Shown here: positions 24,007 to 37,681 of the stretch, piece after piece | How positions within the stretch are numbered: the first letter of the stretch is position 1 | Layout of the letters: the number at the start of each line of letters is the position of its first letter | Source: Pseudomonas oryzicola | GTDB taxonomy: Bacteria; Pseudomonadota; Gammaproteobacteria; Pseudomonadales; Pseudomonadaceae | Length of the DNA: 64,000 nucleotides | Reading direction: 5' to 3' | Assembly: GCF_014269185.2 (NCBI RefSeq) | Contig: NZ_JABWRZ020000001.1 | Coordinates: forward strand, 1,141,001 to 1,205,000 | Notes under the pieces: generated by a model | Told to the model about the DNA's origin: nothing | The model's database searches: none | What the model saw: the letters and a program-made list of their open reading frames with translations, nothing else | Made by a program: the position numbers and the translations under genes

Positions 24007-25067
24007 CGGCAACAACGTACTGATCATGGCCGGCGGTACCGGCGGCCACGTGTTCCCGGCACTGGCCTGCGCCCGTGAGTTCCAGGCCCGCGGTTACAGC
24101 GTGCACTGGCTGGGTACCCCGCGTGGTATCGAGAACGAGCTGGTGCCCCAGGCTGGCCTGCCGTTGCACCTGATCCAGGTCAGCGGCCTGCGTGGCAAGA
24201 GCAAGCTGTCGTTGTTCAAGGCTCCGTTCACCCTGGTCAAGGCCGTGCTGCAGGCACGGCGCATCATCCGCCAGCTCAAGCCAGTGTGCGTGCTGGGCTT
24301 TGGTGGCTACGTGACCGGCCCTGGTGGCGTGGCCGCGCGGCTGTGTGGCGTGCCGCTGGTAATCCACGAGCAGAACGCCCGTGCCGGTACCGCCAATCGG
24401 TTGTTGGTGCCACTCTCGGCACGGGTCTGCGAAGCTTTCCCGAACACCTTCGAGGCCAGCGACAAGCGCCGTACCACCGGCAACCCGGTGCGCCCGGAGC
24501 TGTTCATGGACGCACAACGCGCGCCCCTGGCTGAACGCCGTGCCCGCCTGTTGGTGCTCGGTGGCAGCCTGGGTGCGGAACCATTGAACAAATTGTTGCC
24601 TAAGGCCCTGTCCGAAGTGCCCGCCGCCCTGCGACCAGAGGTGTTCCACCAGGCCGGCAAGCAACATGCGCCGATTACCGCCGAGCGTTACCGCGAGGCC
24701 GGTGTCGAGGCTCAGGTAGAGCCCTTCATCAAGGACATGGCCCAGGCCTATGGCTGGGCCGACATGGTGGTGTGCCGGGCCGGTGCCCTGACCGTCAGCG
24801 AGCTGGCGGCAGCGGGCCTGCCTTCGATGCTGGTGCCGTTGCCCCACGCCATCGACGACCACCAGACCCACAACGCCCAATATCTGGCCCGGGAAGGTGC
24901 TGCCTTCCTCATGCCGCAAGCGACAACTGGCGCAGCGCAGCTCGCTGAACGCCTGAACGAGGTGCTGATGCAACCCGAGAAACTCAACGTCATGGCAGGC
25001 ACCGCGCGGCGCCTGGCCAAACCTGCTGCAACCAGCACCGTGGTCGATATCTGCCTGGAGGTGGCCC

Positions 25068-25075
<8 letters not shown>
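23996..25075 (+). CDS. murG: lipid II-forming GlcNAc transferase MurG
   Basis: A 359-residue GT-B glycosyltransferase on the inner face of the membrane that converts lipid I to lipid II. The glycine-rich GGTGGH is at residues 13-18, followed by [12 protein letters not shown], the second-domain loop [11 protein letters not shown] and the UDP-GlcNAc site [31 protein letters not shown]. The start at 23996 is inside the end of ftsW, preceded by GAGGAG. Confidence 0.97.
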
Positions 25076-27469
<2,394 letters not shown>

Positions 27470-27474
27470 CAACC

Positions 27475-28344
27475 ATGCAAGGCGCGATGATACGTCAGCA
27501 GCAACCCGTTACCGGCCGTAGCAAGCCGGTGCCGCGTGGTGCCAGTCGGCTGGTGGCCGACGAGCCTGTATCGGCGCGCCTGCCGCGGCCCAGCCTGGGT
27601 GGCCTCAAGCGCCTGCTGTGGCCGGTGGTGCTGGTGGCAGCCGGCTTTGGTGCCTATGAAGGCGCCATTCGCCTGATGCCGTACGCCGACCGGCCGATCA
27701 CCAAGATCGATGTGCAGGGCGACCTCAGCTACATCAGCCAGCAGTCGGTGCAGCAACGCATTGCGCCCTACGTCGCGGCGAGCTTCTTCAGTGTCGACTT
27801 GCCGGCGATGCGTGCCGAGCTCGAGCAGATGCCGTGGATCGCCCATGCCGAAGTGCGCCGAGTGTGGCCGGACGAGGTGGTGATCCACCTGGAAGAACAG
27901 TTGCCGGTAGCACGCTGGGGTGACGAGGCCCTGCTCAACAACCAGGGCCAGGCCTTCACCCCGCGCGAACTGGCCAACTACGAGCACCTGCCGCAGCTGG
28001 CCGGGCCGCAGCGTGCGCAGCAACAAGTCATGCAGCAGTATCAGGTATTGAGCCAGATGCTGCGCCCCTTGGGCTTTTCCATCGCTCGCCTGGAGCTGCG
28101 CGAGCGAGGCAGCTGGTTCCTGACCACCGGTGCGAGCAGCGCCGGGCCGGGTATCGAGCTGCTGCTGGGGCGCGACCATCTGGTGGAGAAGATGCGCCGT
28201 TTCATTGCCATTTACGACAAGACGCTTAAAGAGCAGATCACCAACATCGCCCGCATTGATCTGCGATACGCCAACGGACTTGCCGTTGGATGGCGGGAAC
28301 CGATTGCACCGACGACGGCCCAACCCGCCGTTGCGAAGAATTAG
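27475..28344 (+). CDS. ftsQ: cell division protein FtsQ
   Basis: A 289-residue bitopic divisome protein. A basic, disordered N-terminus (about 1-40) is followed by one transmembrane helix near 43-60, a POTRA domain beginning [23 protein letters not shown] and the FtsQ/DivIB beta domain. FtsQ recruits FtsL and FtsB. The N-terminal cytoplasmic tail is longer than in E. coli, as usual in pseudomonads. ATG 27475 follows a GAGG motif. Confidence 0.93.
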   Translation: MQGAMIRQQQPVTGRSKPVPRGASRLVADEPVSARLPRPSLGGLKRLLWPVVLVAAGFGAYEGAIRLMPYADRPITKIDVQGDLSYISQQSVQQRIAPYVAASFFSVDLPAMRAELEQMPWIAHAEVRRVWPDEVVIHLEEQLPVARWGDEALLNNQGQAFTPRELANYEHLPQLAGPQRAQQQVMQQYQVLSQMLRPLGFSIARLELRERGSWFLTTGASSAGPGIELLLGRDHLVEKMRRFIAIYDKTLKEQITNIARIDLRYANGLAVGWREPIAPTTAQPAVAKN

Positions 28345-28358
28345 AGAGAGGCAGGACC

Positions 28359-29615
28359 ATGGCAAACGCGCATAGCGGCAAAATGATCGTCGGGCTGGAC
28401 ATCGGCACCTCCAAGGTGGTGGCGCTGGTGGGCGAAGTGGGCGAGGACGGCACCCTGGAAATCGTCGGGATCGGTACTCATCCGTCCCGCGGCCTGAAGA
28501 AAGGCGTGGTGGTGAACATCGAGTCCACCGTGCAGTCGATCCAGCGCGCTGTCGAAGAAGCGCAGCTGATGGCCGGCTGCCGCATCCACTCGGCGTTCGT
28601 CGGTGTGGCCGGCAACCACATCCGCAGCCTGAATTCCCACGGCATCGTCGCCATCCGCGACCGTGAAGTCAGCCTGGCCGACCTGGAGCGCGTGCTCGAT
28701 GCCGCCCAGGCCGTGGCCATCCCGGCCGACCAGCGGGTGCTGCACACCCTGCCGCAGGACTACGTGATCGACAACCAGGAAGGCGTGCGCGAGCCGCTGG
28801 GCATGTCTGGCGTACGTCTGGAAGCCAAGGTCCACGTGGTCACCTGCGCGGTCAACGCGGCGCAGAACATCGAGAAGTGCGTACGCCGCTGTGGCCTGGA
28901 AATCGACGACATCATCCTCGAGCAGCTGGCCTCGGCCTACTCGGTGCTGACCGACGATGAAAAAGAACTGGGCGTGTGCCTGGTGGACATTGGTGGCGGC
29001 ACCACTGATATCGCCATCTTCACCGAGGGCGCGATCCGTCACACCGCGGTGATCCCGATCGCCGGCGACCAGGTGACCAACGACATCGCCATGGCCCTGC
29101 GTACCCCTACCCAGTACGCCGAAGAAATCAAGATTCGCTACGCCTGCGCCCTGGCCAAGCTGGCGGGTGCCGGCGAAACCATCAAGGTGCCGAGCGTGGG
29201 CGACCGCCCACCGCGCGAGCTGTCGCGCCAGGCCCTGGCCGAAGTGGTGGAGCCGCGTTACGACGAGCTCTTCACCCTGATCCAGGCCGAGCTGCGCCGC
29301 AGCGGCTACGAGGACCTGGTGCCGGCCGGCATCGTCCTGACCGGCGGCACCGCGAAGATGGAAGGCGCCGTGGAACTGGCCGAGGAAATCTTCCACATGC
29401 CGGTACGCCTGGGCGTACCGCACAGCGTTCGGGGGCTGAGCGACGTGGTGCGCAACCCGATCTATTCCACCGGCGTGGGCTTGCTCACCTACGGCCTGCA
29501 GAAGCAGACCGAAGACCTGCCCCTGACCGGTAACAGCAGCAACAACAGCTATGGCGATGAACCGAAGGCCCCGGTGCTTGAACGCTTCAAGCGCTGGGTC
29601 CAGGGCAACTTCTAA
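28359..29615 (+). CDS. ftsA: cell division protein FtsA
   Basis: A 418-residue actin-like ATPase that tethers FtsZ to the membrane. Signatures are MIVGLDIGTSKVVALVGE, the 1C-domain region RSLNSHGIVAIRDREVSLADLERVLDAA, the phosphate-binding VDIGGGTTDIAIF and VLTGGTAKMEG. The C-terminal ERFKRWVQGNF is the conserved amphipathic membrane-targeting helix. ATG 28359 is behind a GAGAGAGGCAGG stretch, 14 bases after ftsQ. Confidence 0.97.
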   Translation: MANAHSGKMIVGLDIGTSKVVALVGEVGEDGTLEIVGIGTHPSRGLKKGVVVNIESTVQSIQRAVEEAQLMAGCRIHSAFVGVAGNHIRSLNSHGIVAIRDREVSLADLERVLDAAQAVAIPADQRVLHTLPQDYVIDNQEGVREPLGMSGVRLEAKVHVVTCAVNAAQNIEKCVRRCGLEIDDIILEQLASAYSVLTDDEKELGVCLVDIGGGTTDIAIFTEGAIRHTAVIPIAGDQVTNDIAMALRTPTQYAEEIKIRYACALAKLAGAGETIKVPSVGDRPPRELSRQALAEVVEPRYDELFTLIQAELRRSGYEDLVPAGIVLTGGTAKMEGAVELAEEIFHMPVRLGVPHSVRGLSDVVRNPIYSTGVGLLTYGLQKQTEDLPLTGNSSNNSYGDEPKAPVLERFKRWVQGNF

Positions 29616-29670
29616 GTTTCAAAGCAGTAGTGGTAGGCGCGACAACTAGAGAACTGTAAGGAGAGGGAAA

Positions 29671-30867
29671 ATGTTCGAGCTCGTAGACAACGTCCCGCAA
29701 AGTCCGGTCATCAAGGTGATCGGCGTTGGCGGTGGTGGCGGCAACGCCGTCAACCACATGGTCAAGAGCAGCATCGAAGGCGTGGAATTCATCTGCGCCA
29801 ACACCGATGCCCAGGCGCTGAAGAACATCGGCGCGCGCACCATCCTGCAATTGGGCACTGGCGTGACCAAGGGCCTGGGTGCCGGTGCCAACCCGGAAGT
29901 CGGCCGCCAGGCCGCGCTGGAAGACCGTGAGCGCATCGCTGAAGTGCTGCAGGGCACCAACATGGTGTTCATCACCACTGGCATGGGCGGCGGTACCGGT
30001 ACCGGTGCTGCGCCGATCATCGCCGAAGTGGCCAAGGAAATGGGCATTCTCACCGTTGCCGTGGTGACCCGTCCGTTCCCGTTCGAAGGCCGCAAGCGCA
30101 TGCAGATCGCCGATGAAGGCATCCGCATGCTGGCCGAAAGCGTCGACTCGCTGATCACCATCCCGAACGAGAAGCTGCTGACCATCCTGGGCAAGGATGC
30201 CAGCCTGCTGTCCGCCTTCGCCAAGGCTGACGACGTACTCGCCGGTGCGGTGCGCGGCATTTCCGACATCATCAAGCGCCCGGGCATGATCAACGTCGAC
30301 TTCGCCGACGTGCGCACCGTGATGGGTGAAATGGGCATGGCCATGATGGGTACCGGCTGCGCCAGCGGCCCGAACCGTGCGCGTGAAGCGACCGAGGCGG
30401 CCATCCGCAACCCGCTGCTGGAAGACGTCAACCTGCAGGGCGCCCGCGGCATCCTGGTGAACATCACCGCCGGCCCGGACCTGTCGCTGGGTGAGTACTC
30501 CGACGTGGGTAGCATCATCGAAGCCTTCGCCTCCGACCACGCCATGGTCAAGGTCGGTACCGTGATCGACCCGGACATGCGTGACGAGCTGCACGTGACC
30601 GTGGTGGCCACTGGCCTGGGTGCGCGCATCGAGAAGCCTGTGAAAGTGGTCGACAATACCCTGCAGACTGCCCAGCAGGCGTATGAAGCGTCCAACCCGG
30701 CGCCGGTTCGCCAGGAGCAGCCTGCGGTCAACTACCGTGACCTGGAGCGCCCGACCGTCATGCGCAACCAGGCCCATGCAGGTGCTGCTGCAGCGGCTAA
30801 ACTCAACCCGCAGGATGACCTGGACTACCTCGATATCCCGGCATTCCTGCGTCGTCAGGCTGATTAA
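29671..30867 (+). CDS. ftsZ: cell division GTPase FtsZ
   Basis: A 398-residue tubulin homologue that forms the Z-ring. The GTP-binding signature GGGTGTG is at residues 106-112, preceded by KVIGVGGGGGNAVNHM. The C-terminal conserved peptide DYLDIPAFLRRQAD binds FtsA, ZipA and ZapE-type partners. It is preceded by a strong AAGGAGAGGG site. The 55-base gap after ftsA and 112-base gap before lpxC are among the few spacers in the cluster. Confidence 0.98.
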   Translation: MFELVDNVPQSPVIKVIGVGGGGGNAVNHMVKSSIEGVEFICANTDAQALKNIGARTILQLGTGVTKGLGAGANPEVGRQAALEDRERIAEVLQGTNMVFITTGMGGGTGTGAAPIIAEVAKEMGILTVAVVTRPFPFEGRKRMQIADEGIRMLAESVDSLITIPNEKLLTILGKDASLLSAFAKADDVLAGAVRGISDIIKRPGMINVDFADVRTVMGEMGMAMMGTGCASGPNRAREATEAAIRNPLLEDVNLQGARGILVNITAGPDLSLGEYSDVGSIIEAFASDHAMVKVGTVIDPDMRDELHVTVVATGLGARIEKPVKVVDNTLQTAQQAYEASNPAPVRQEQPAVNYRDLERPTVMRNQAHAGAAAAAKLNPQDDLDYLDIPAFLRRQAD

Positions 30868-30943
30868 TGGAATTTATCAGGGGTATAAAGGTGATTGGTA
30901 TTCATCAAAGGTTGGGTCTGTTATCATCCCCAGCCTTTGTTGA

Positions 30944-31891
<948 letters not shown>

Positions 31892-31914
31892 GTTCGAACA
31901 CTCTCTAGTTCATT

Positions 31915-31940
31915 AAGGCCACCTTCGGGTGGCCTTTTTT
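31915..31940 (+). terminator. rho-independent terminator after lpxC
   Basis: The stem AAGGCCACC/GGTGGCCTT carries a TTCG tetraloop and is followed by T residues. It ends the dcw transcript. It abuts the stop of the convergent dciA gene. Confidence 0.95.
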
Positions 31941-32394
31941 ATGGCTTTTCCCGGGCGTGGGCGGCCAACCGTTCCAGTGCTGCGCGCAGCTTGGGGTCAG
32001 TGATGCCCTCGGCAGTATCACGCAGGCTCTCGGCTGCATTGCTCGACAGTTCTGCAGCTTGGCTACCGCGCTTGGCTGGCACCAGCGGGGGCTGGACTTT
32101 GTACAGGATGCGTCTGAGGTTGGCGAATGCCTCCATGGCCTGTAATGCCGACATCAAGCGTTTCTGCTGATAGCGCAGGCGGGTTGCCCAGTGGCCGTCG
32201 GTTACCACCAGCAACAATGTGCCATCCCGCCACGACGCCACATGGCAATGCTCGCGGGCGGCCGGTTGCAGCTGGCTTTCCAGCAGGCGCTGCAGGTGCT
32301 CCAGGCGTTCGGCCTGGTTCAGCAGCAGGCGCAGCGGGCGGACCTGGCGGAGCAGGGCCGAGGGCGGCTGGGCGGGGGAGGGTTTGTAGGCCAT
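31939..32394 (-). CDS. dciA: DciA-type replicative helicase loader (DUF721)
   Basis: A protein of about 151 residues of the DUF721 family. The KH-like core LLESQLQPAAREHCHVASWRDGTLLLVVTDGHWATRLRYQQKRLM is clear; the rest is a predicted flexible helical tail. DciA loads DnaB in bacteria lacking DnaC/DnaI-type loaders, and this lpxC-dciA-secA neighbourhood is the pseudomonad dciA locus. ATGs at 32394 (MAYKPSPAQ) and 32406 (MHIPM) are both possible; neither has a strong ribosome binding site. The frame stays open to 32565 through a REP pair, which I reject as coding. Confidence 0.85.
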   Translation of the reverse strand: MAYKPSPAQPPSALLRQVRPLRLLLNQAERLEHLQRLLESQLQPAAREHCHVASWRDGTLLLVVTDGHWATRLRYQQKRLMSALQAMEAFANLRRILYKVQPPLVPAKRGSQAAELSSNAAESLRDTAEGITDPKLRAALERLAAHAREKP

Positions 32395-32448
32395 GGGTAT
32401 GTGCATGAGGTTACAAGATCGGCAGTTTAACACCTCTTGTGGCCTGCA

Positions 32449-32546
32449 CCGGCCTCTTCGCGGGCTTGCCCGCTCCCACAGGTATTGCGCAACACTTGAG
32501 ACCTGTGGTGATCCTGTGGGAGCGGGCAAGCCCGCGAAGAGGCCGG
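32449..32546. repeat. inverted pair of REP elements
   Basis: A 34-base REP unit (32449-32482, with the TTCGCGGGCTTGCCCGC core) and its exact reverse complement (32513-32546) flank a 30-base spacer. It lies between the divergent dciA and secA genes. The arms are perfectly complementary over 34 bases, typical of a BIME-like REP doublet in the P. putida group. Confidence 0.9.
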
Positions 32547-32786
32547 CACAGGCAACCAAGGACAAGACTCATTCTCGATACGTTTCATCTTCCCGAACCT
32601 TGAACTCAGGGAAAATGCCCTTATCTAAAACGGGCCCCCGCCAAAGCGCTGTGCCAGCATCGTGGAAATCCACCACTTTCCTCACCATCGTTTCCGGGTA
32701 GAATGCTCGTTCGCATGCGGCCTCAGGGCTGCACGGGCGACTCATGGGGCCGCCCTCCATCCCTACGTGTGGAAGATCCTGCCGAT

Positions 32787-35522
32787 ATGTTTGCGCCTTT
32801 GTTAAAGAAACTTTTTGGAAGCAAGAACGAGCGTGAAGTCAAACGCATGCTCAAGACGGTGAACATCGTCAATGCTCTCGAAGAGAAGATGGTGGCCCTC
32901 TCCGACGAGCAACTGCGGGGCAAGACCGCAGAGTTCAAGGAGCGCCTGGCCAAAGGCGAGACACTGGACCAGTTGCTGCCGGAAGCCTTCGCCGTGGCCC
33001 GCGAGGCCGGCAAGCGTGTCATGGGCATGCGCCACTTCGACGTGCAGCTGATCGGTGGCATGACCTTGCACGAAGGCATGATCGCAGAAATGCGCACCGG
33101 TGAAGGCAAGACCTTGGTCGGTACCCTGGCCGTGTACCTGAACGCATTGTCCGGCAAGGGCGTGCACGTGGTCACCGTCAACGACTACCTGGCCCGTCGT
33201 GACGCCAACTGGATGCGCCCGCTGTACGAGTTCCTCGGTCTGTCCGTGGGCATCGTTTCGGCCTTCCAGCCGCCGGAAGAAAAGCGCGCCGCCTACGCGG
33301 CCGACATCACCTACGGTACCAACAACGAATTCGGTTTCGACTACCTGCGCGACAACATGGCGTTCAGCCAGGAAGAGAAGTTCCAGCGCGAGCTGAACTT
33401 CGCGGTGATCGACGAAGTCGACTCCATCCTCATCGACGAAGCGCGTACCCCGCTGATCATCTCCGGCCAGGCCGAGGACAGCTCCAAGCTGTACATCGAG
33501 ATCAACCGCCTGATTCCGCGCCTGAAGCAGCATATCGAGGAAGTGGAAGGCCAGGTCACCCAGGAAGGCCACTTCACCATCGACGAGAAGAGCCGCCAGG
33601 TCGAGCTGAACGAAGCCGGTCACCAGTTCATCGAAGAGATGCTCACCCAGTCCGGCCTGCTGGCCGAGGGCGAGAGCCTGTACTCGGCGCACAACCTGAG
33701 CCTGCTGACCCACGTCTATGCCGGCCTGCGTGCGCACAAGCTGTTCCACCGCAACATCGAATACATCGTCCAGGACGGCCAGGTCCTGCTGATCGACGAG
33801 CACACCGGCCGTACCATGCCGGGCCGTCGTCTGTCCGAAGGCCTGCACCAGGCCATCGAAGCCAAAGAGAACCTGAACATCCAGGCCGAGAGCCAGACCC
33901 TGGCTTCGACCACCTTCCAGAACTACTTCCGCCTGTACACCAAGCTGTCCGGCATGACCGGTACCGCCGACACCGAAGCGTTCGAGTTCCAGTCGATCTA
34001 CGGCCTCAACGTGATGGTCATTCCGCCGAACAAGCCGCTGGCGCGCAAGGACTTCAACGACCTGGTGTACCTGACTGCCGACGAGAAATACGCCGCGATC
34101 ATCGCCGACATCAAGGAAAGCATGAAGCAGGGCCGCCCGGTGCTGGTCGGTACGGCGACCATCGAAACGTCGGAGCACATGTCCAACCTCCTGAAAAAGG
34201 AAGGTATCGACCACAAGGTGCTCAACGCCAAGTACCACGAGAAGGAAGCCGAGATCATCGCCCAGGCGGGTGCGCCAGGTGCCCTGACCATCGCCACCAA
34301 CATGGCCGGCCGTGGTACCGACATTCTGCTGGGCGGTAACTGGGAGGCCGAAGTGGCCGCCCTGGAAAACCCCACCGCCGAGCAGATCGCCCAGATCAAG
34401 GCCGACTGGCAGAAGCGTCACCAGCAGGTGATCGAGTCGGGTGGCCTGCACGTGATCGCCTCCGAGCGCCACGAGTCGCGCCGTATCGACAACCAGCTGC
34501 GTGGCCGCTCCGGTCGTCAGGGCGACCCGGGTTCCAGCCGCTTCTACCTGTCGCTGGAAGACAGCCTGATGCGTATCTTCGCCTCTGACCGGGTGAAGAA
34601 CTTCATGAAGGCGCTGGGCATGCAGTCGGGCGAAGCGATCGAACACCGCATGGTCACCAACGCCATCGAAAAGGCCCAGCGCAAGGTCGAAGGCCGCAAC
34701 TTCGACATCCGCAAGCAATTGCTCGAATACGACGACGTGGCCAACGAGCAGCGCAAGGTGATCTACCACATGCGCAACAGCCTGCTGGCCGCCGAGAACA
34801 TCGGCGACACCATCGTCGAATTCCGCAAGGAAGTGCTGGACGCTACCATCAGCCAGCACATTCCGCCGCAGTCGCTGCCCGAGCAGTGGGACGTGGCCGG
34901 CCTGGAAGCTTCGTTGGCCAGTGATTTTGCCATCAAGCTGCCGATCCAGCAGTGGCTCGACGAGGACGATCGCCTCTACGAGGAAACCCTGCGCGAGAAG
35001 CTGTTGAACGAAATCACCAGCGCCTACACCGAGAAGGAAGACCAGGCCGGTATCGAAGCGCTGCGTACCTTCGAGAAGCAGATCCTGCTGCGTGTGCTGG
35101 ACGACCTGTGGAAAGACCACCTGTCGACCATGGACCACCTGCGTCACGGTATCCACCTGCGTGGATATGCGCAGAAGAACCCGAAGCAGGAGTACAAGCG
35201 CGAATCCTTCAGCCTGTTCCAGGAGCTGCTCGAGTCGATCAAGCGCGACACCATCCGCGTGCTGTCGCACGTTCAGGTTCGCCGCGAAGACCCGGCCGAA
35301 GAGGAAGCCCGCCTGCGCCGCGAGGCCGAGGAACTGGCCAGCCGCATGCAGTTCCAGCACGCCGCAGCCCCGGGCCTGGAAAGCGAGCAACTGAGCGAAG
35401 AGGGCGCCGAAGTGGCGGTTGCCTCGGCGCCGGTACGCAACGACCAGAAGCTGGGCCGCAACGAGCCGTGCTGGTGTGGTTCGGGCAAGAAGTTCAAGCA
35501 TTGCCACGGGCAGATCGAATGA
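32787..35522 (+). CDS. secA: preprotein translocase ATPase SecA
   Basis: A 911-residue motor of the Sec pathway. Walker A MRTGEGKT is at 102-109, the DEAD-like [15 protein letters not shown] follows near 208, and the helicase-type [14 protein letters not shown] and [24 protein letters not shown] regions are intact. The C-terminal SEC-C zinc motif ([14 protein letters not shown]) that binds SecB is present. The start at 32787 ([17 protein letters not shown]) matches the family; the frame upstream to 32703 has no conserved residues. Confidence 0.97.
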   Translation: MFAPLLKKLFGSKNEREVKRMLKTVNIVNALEEKMVALSDEQLRGKTAEFKERLAKGETLDQLLPEAFAVAREAGKRVMGMRHFDVQLIGGMTLHEGMIAEMRTGEGKTLVGTLAVYLNALSGKGVHVVTVNDYLARRDANWMRPLYEFLGLSVGIVSAFQPPEEKRAAYAADITYGTNNEFGFDYLRDNMAFSQEEKFQRELNFAVIDEVDSILIDEARTPLIISGQAEDSSKLYIEINRLIPRLKQHIEEVEGQVTQEGHFTIDEKSRQVELNEAGHQFIEEMLTQSGLLAEGESLYSAHNLSLLTHVYAGLRAHKLFHRNIEYIVQDGQVLLIDEHTGRTMPGRRLSEGLHQAIEAKENLNIQAESQTLASTTFQNYFRLYTKLSGMTGTADTEAFEFQSIYGLNVMVIPPNKPLARKDFNDLVYLTADEKYAAIIADIKESMKQGRPVLVGTATIETSEHMSNLLKKEGIDHKVLNAKYHEKEAEIIAQAGAPGALTIATNMAGRGTDILLGGNWEAEVAALENPTAEQIAQIKADWQKRHQQVIESGGLHVIASERHESRRIDNQLRGRSGRQGDPGSSRFYLSLEDSLMRIFASDRVKNFMKALGMQSGEAIEHRMVTNAIEKAQRKVEGRNFDIRKQLLEYDDVANEQRKVIYHMRNSLLAAENIGDTIVEFRKEVLDATISQHIPPQSLPEQWDVAGLEASLASDFAIKLPIQQWLDEDDRLYEETLREKLLNEITSAYTEKEDQAGIEALRTFEKQILLRVLDDLWKDHLSTMDHLRHGIHLRGYAQKNPKQEYKRESFSLFQELLESIKRDTIRVLSHVQVRREDPAEEEARLRREAEELASRMQFQHAAAPGLESEQLSEEGAEVAVASAPVRNDQKLGRNEPCWCGSGKKFKHCHGQIE

Positions 35523-35552
35523 TCTGACCGAGCTGTTTCAACCTGATGCATC

Positions 35553-35656
35553 CGGGGGCCGCTTTGCGGCCCTTCGCGACACAAGGCCGCTCCTACAGGA
35601 ATCGCGACAGTTCTGTAGGCGCGGCCTTGTGTCGCGATGGGGCGCCAAGCGGCCCC
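35553..35656. repeat. nested hairpins and inverted repeat pair after secA
   Basis: A terminator-like GGGGCCGC/GCGGCCC hairpin (about 35555-35572) is followed by two 24-base arms (35575-35598 and 35613-35636) that are reverse complements with a single mismatch. They contain CGCGACACAAGGCCGCTCCTACAG. A GCGGCCCC stretch at the right side can pair with the first hairpin. It lies between secA and argJ and probably includes the secA terminator. Confidence 0.85.
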
Positions 35657-35694
35657 GTCTTTGTAAATCAATCGATTTTTCTAGGAGCGCTCTA

Positions 35695-36912
35695 ATGGCT
35701 GTTGGTCTTGGTCCTTTGCCCACCCTGCACCCGGTACCGGGTTTTGAACTCGGCATTGCTTCTGCCGGCATCAAGCGCCCGGGGCGCAAGGATGTGGTGG
35801 TCATGCGCTGTGCCGAAGGTTCCAGCGTGGCCGGCGTGTTCACCCTCAATGCCTTCTGCGCAGCGCCAGTGATCCTGTCCAAGCAGCGTGTACAGGGTAC
35901 CGTGCGCTACCTGCTGACCAACACCGGCAACGCCAACGCCGGTACCGGCGCGCCAGGCCTGGCTGCCGCCGAGCGCACCTGCGCCAAACTGGCCGAGCTG
36001 GCCGGTGTACCGGCCGAGTCGGTACTGCCGTTCTCCACCGGCGTGATCGGCGAACCGCTGCCGGTCGAGAAGATCGAAGGCGCGTTGCAGGCCGCCCTCG
36101 ATAACCTGTCGGAGAACCACTGGGCCGAAGCCGCCACCGGCATCATGACCACCGACACCCTGCCCAAGGGCGCCAGCCGCCAGTTCCAGCACGATGGCGT
36201 GACCGTTACCGTGACGGGCATCAGCAAGGGTGCAGGCATGATCCGCCCGAACATGGCCACCATGCTCGGCTACATCGCCACTGATGCCAAGGTTGCCCCG
36301 GCGCTGCTCAAGGACCTGATCCTCGACGGCGCCAACAAGTCGTTCAACCGCATCACCATCGATGGCGACACCTCGACCAACGACTGCTGCATGCTGATTG
36401 CCACCGGCAAGGCCAACCTGCCGGAAGTCACCGAAGCCAGCGGCGCACTGTTCGAAGCGTTGAAGAAGGCCGTGTTCGAAGTGTGCATGGAAGTGGCCCA
36501 GGCCATCGTCCGTGACGGCGAAGGTGCCACCAAGTTCGTTACCGTGCAGGTCAACGGCGGTGGCAACCACCAGGAATGCCTGGACGTCGGATACGCCGTG
36601 GCCCACTCGCCACTGATCAAGACCGCGCTGTTTGCCTCCGACCCGAACTGGGGCCGCATCCTCGCCGCTGTCGGCCGTGCCGGCGTGCCGGAGCTGGATG
36701 TGAACCTGATCGACGTGTACCTGGACAGCGTATGCATCGCCAGCAAAGGCGGGCGCAGCCCGAGCTACACCGAAGACCAGGGTGCCAAGGTCATGGCCCA
36801 GGAGGAAATCACCATCCGCATCGAGCTGGGCCGCGGCCAGTGCAGCGAAACCATCTGGACCACCGACCTGTCCCACGAGTACGTGAAGATCAACGCCGAG
36901 TACCGTACCTGA
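35695..36912 (+). CDS. argJ: bifunctional glutamate N-acetyltransferase / amino-acid acetyltransferase ArgJ
   Basis: A 405-residue Ntn-fold enzyme of the cyclic arginine pathway, which recycles the acetyl group from N-acetylornithine to glutamate. The self-cleavage site is visible in [13 protein letters not shown], where Thr189 becomes the N-terminal nucleophile of the beta chain. Other conserved blocks are [25 protein letters not shown] and [21 protein letters not shown] lies upstream of ATG 35695; the longer frame runs through the REP pair and is rejected. Confidence 0.96.
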   Translation: MAVGLGPLPTLHPVPGFELGIASAGIKRPGRKDVVVMRCAEGSSVAGVFTLNAFCAAPVILSKQRVQGTVRYLLTNTGNANAGTGAPGLAAAERTCAKLAELAGVPAESVLPFSTGVIGEPLPVEKIEGALQAALDNLSENHWAEAATGIMTTDTLPKGASRQFQHDGVTVTVTGISKGAGMIRPNMATMLGYIATDAKVAPALLKDLILDGANKSFNRITIDGDTSTNDCCMLIATGKANLPEVTEASGALFEALKKAVFEVCMEVAQAIVRDGEGATKFVTVQVNGGGNHQECLDVGYAVAHSPLIKTALFASDPNWGRILAAVGRAGVPELDVNLIDVYLDSVCIASKGGRSPSYTEDQGAKVMAQEEITIRIELGRGQCSETIWTTDLSHEYVKINAEYRT

Positions 36913-36918
36913 TTCAAA

Positions 36919-37021
36919 TGGGGCCGCTTTGCGGCCCTTTCGCGGATAAATCCGCTCCTACAGGGGCTATGCGGTCTTTGTAGGAGCGGATTTATCCGCG
37001 GAAGGGCTGCAAACAGCCCCA
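36919..37021. repeat. inverted repeat pair after argJ
   Basis: Two 22-base arms (36941-36962 and 36979-37000) are perfect reverse complements of the form CGCGGATAAATCCGCTCCTACA. They are enclosed by a GGGGCCGC/GCGGCCC hairpin on the left and a GGGCTG/CAGCCCC hairpin on the right. The layout copies the one after secA and probably includes the argJ terminator. Confidence 0.87.
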
Positions 37022-37048
37022 AAATCCCCAGATCCATGGAGCCGAACC

Positions 37049-37681
37049 ATGAGCTACCAACTGATCATCGGCGACAAGCTGTATTCCTCCTGGTCGCTGC
37101 GCGGCGCGCTGGCCCTCGAACTGGCTGGCGTGCCCTACGAAGAAACCCTGATCAAACTCAACCAGCCTGACACCCGCCAGCGCATCCTGGCCTTTTCCGC
37201 CACCGGCAAGGTGCCGTTGCTCAAGACCGAGCACGGTGTGATCGCCGACTCGCTGGCTATCGCCGAATACCTCAACGAACGCCACCCTGACGCCCAGCTG
37301 TGGCCGGCCGACGTGGCAGCTCGAGCCCAGGCCCGCTCGGCCTGCGCGCAGATGCACAGCGGTTTCCTCGCCTTGCGCAGTGCCATGCCGTTCGATCTGT
37401 CGCGCGACCAGGCGCTGGACAGCGCGCCGCTGGAGGTACAAATCGATATCGACCGTATCGTTGCACTGTGGTCCGAATGCCGCCTGGTGGCCAAGGAAAG
37501 CGGTGGGTTCCTGTTCGGCAAGGCGAGCCTGGCCGATGCTTTCTTCGCCCCGGTGGCGGTGCGCCTGCGTACCTACCGCGTGGAAGTGCCCGCCGAGGCG
37601 GCGGCCTATATCGAGACCATTTATCAATGGCCGGCCTTCCAGGCCTGGCAGCGGGCTGGCCTGGCGGAGCGTGAAGGGTGA
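37049..37681 (+). CDS. glutathione S-transferase family protein
   Basis: A 210-residue protein with an N-terminal thioredoxin-like domain (IIGDKLYSSWSLRGALALELAGVPYEETLI, then TGKVPLLKTEHGVIADSLAIAEYLNERHPDAQLWP) and an all-helical C-terminal domain. The SSWSLR segment carries the Ser that usually activates glutathione. The substrate is unknown. Its stop overlaps the GTG start of the following Nudix gene, suggesting one transcript. Confidence 0.9.
   Translation: MSYQLIIGDKLYSSWSLRGALALELAGVPYEETLIKLNQPDTRQRILAFSATGKVPLLKTEHGVIADSLAIAEYLNERHPDAQLWPADVAARAQARSACAQMHSGFLALRSAMPFDLSRDQALDSAPLEVQIDIDRIVALWSECRLVAKESGGFLFGKASLADAFFAPVAVRLRTYRVEVPAEAAAYIETIYQWPAFQAWQRAGLAEREG

Noticed and set aside
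31939..32565. Long version of the DciA frame
   Set aside because: The first 57 residues are encoded by the REP doublet and spacer, and no DUF721 member needs them.
32802..35507. A 901-residue minus-strand open frame opposite secA
   Set aside because: Mirrors the secA codon pattern and lacks start signals and recognisable motifs; an artefact of strong codon bias.
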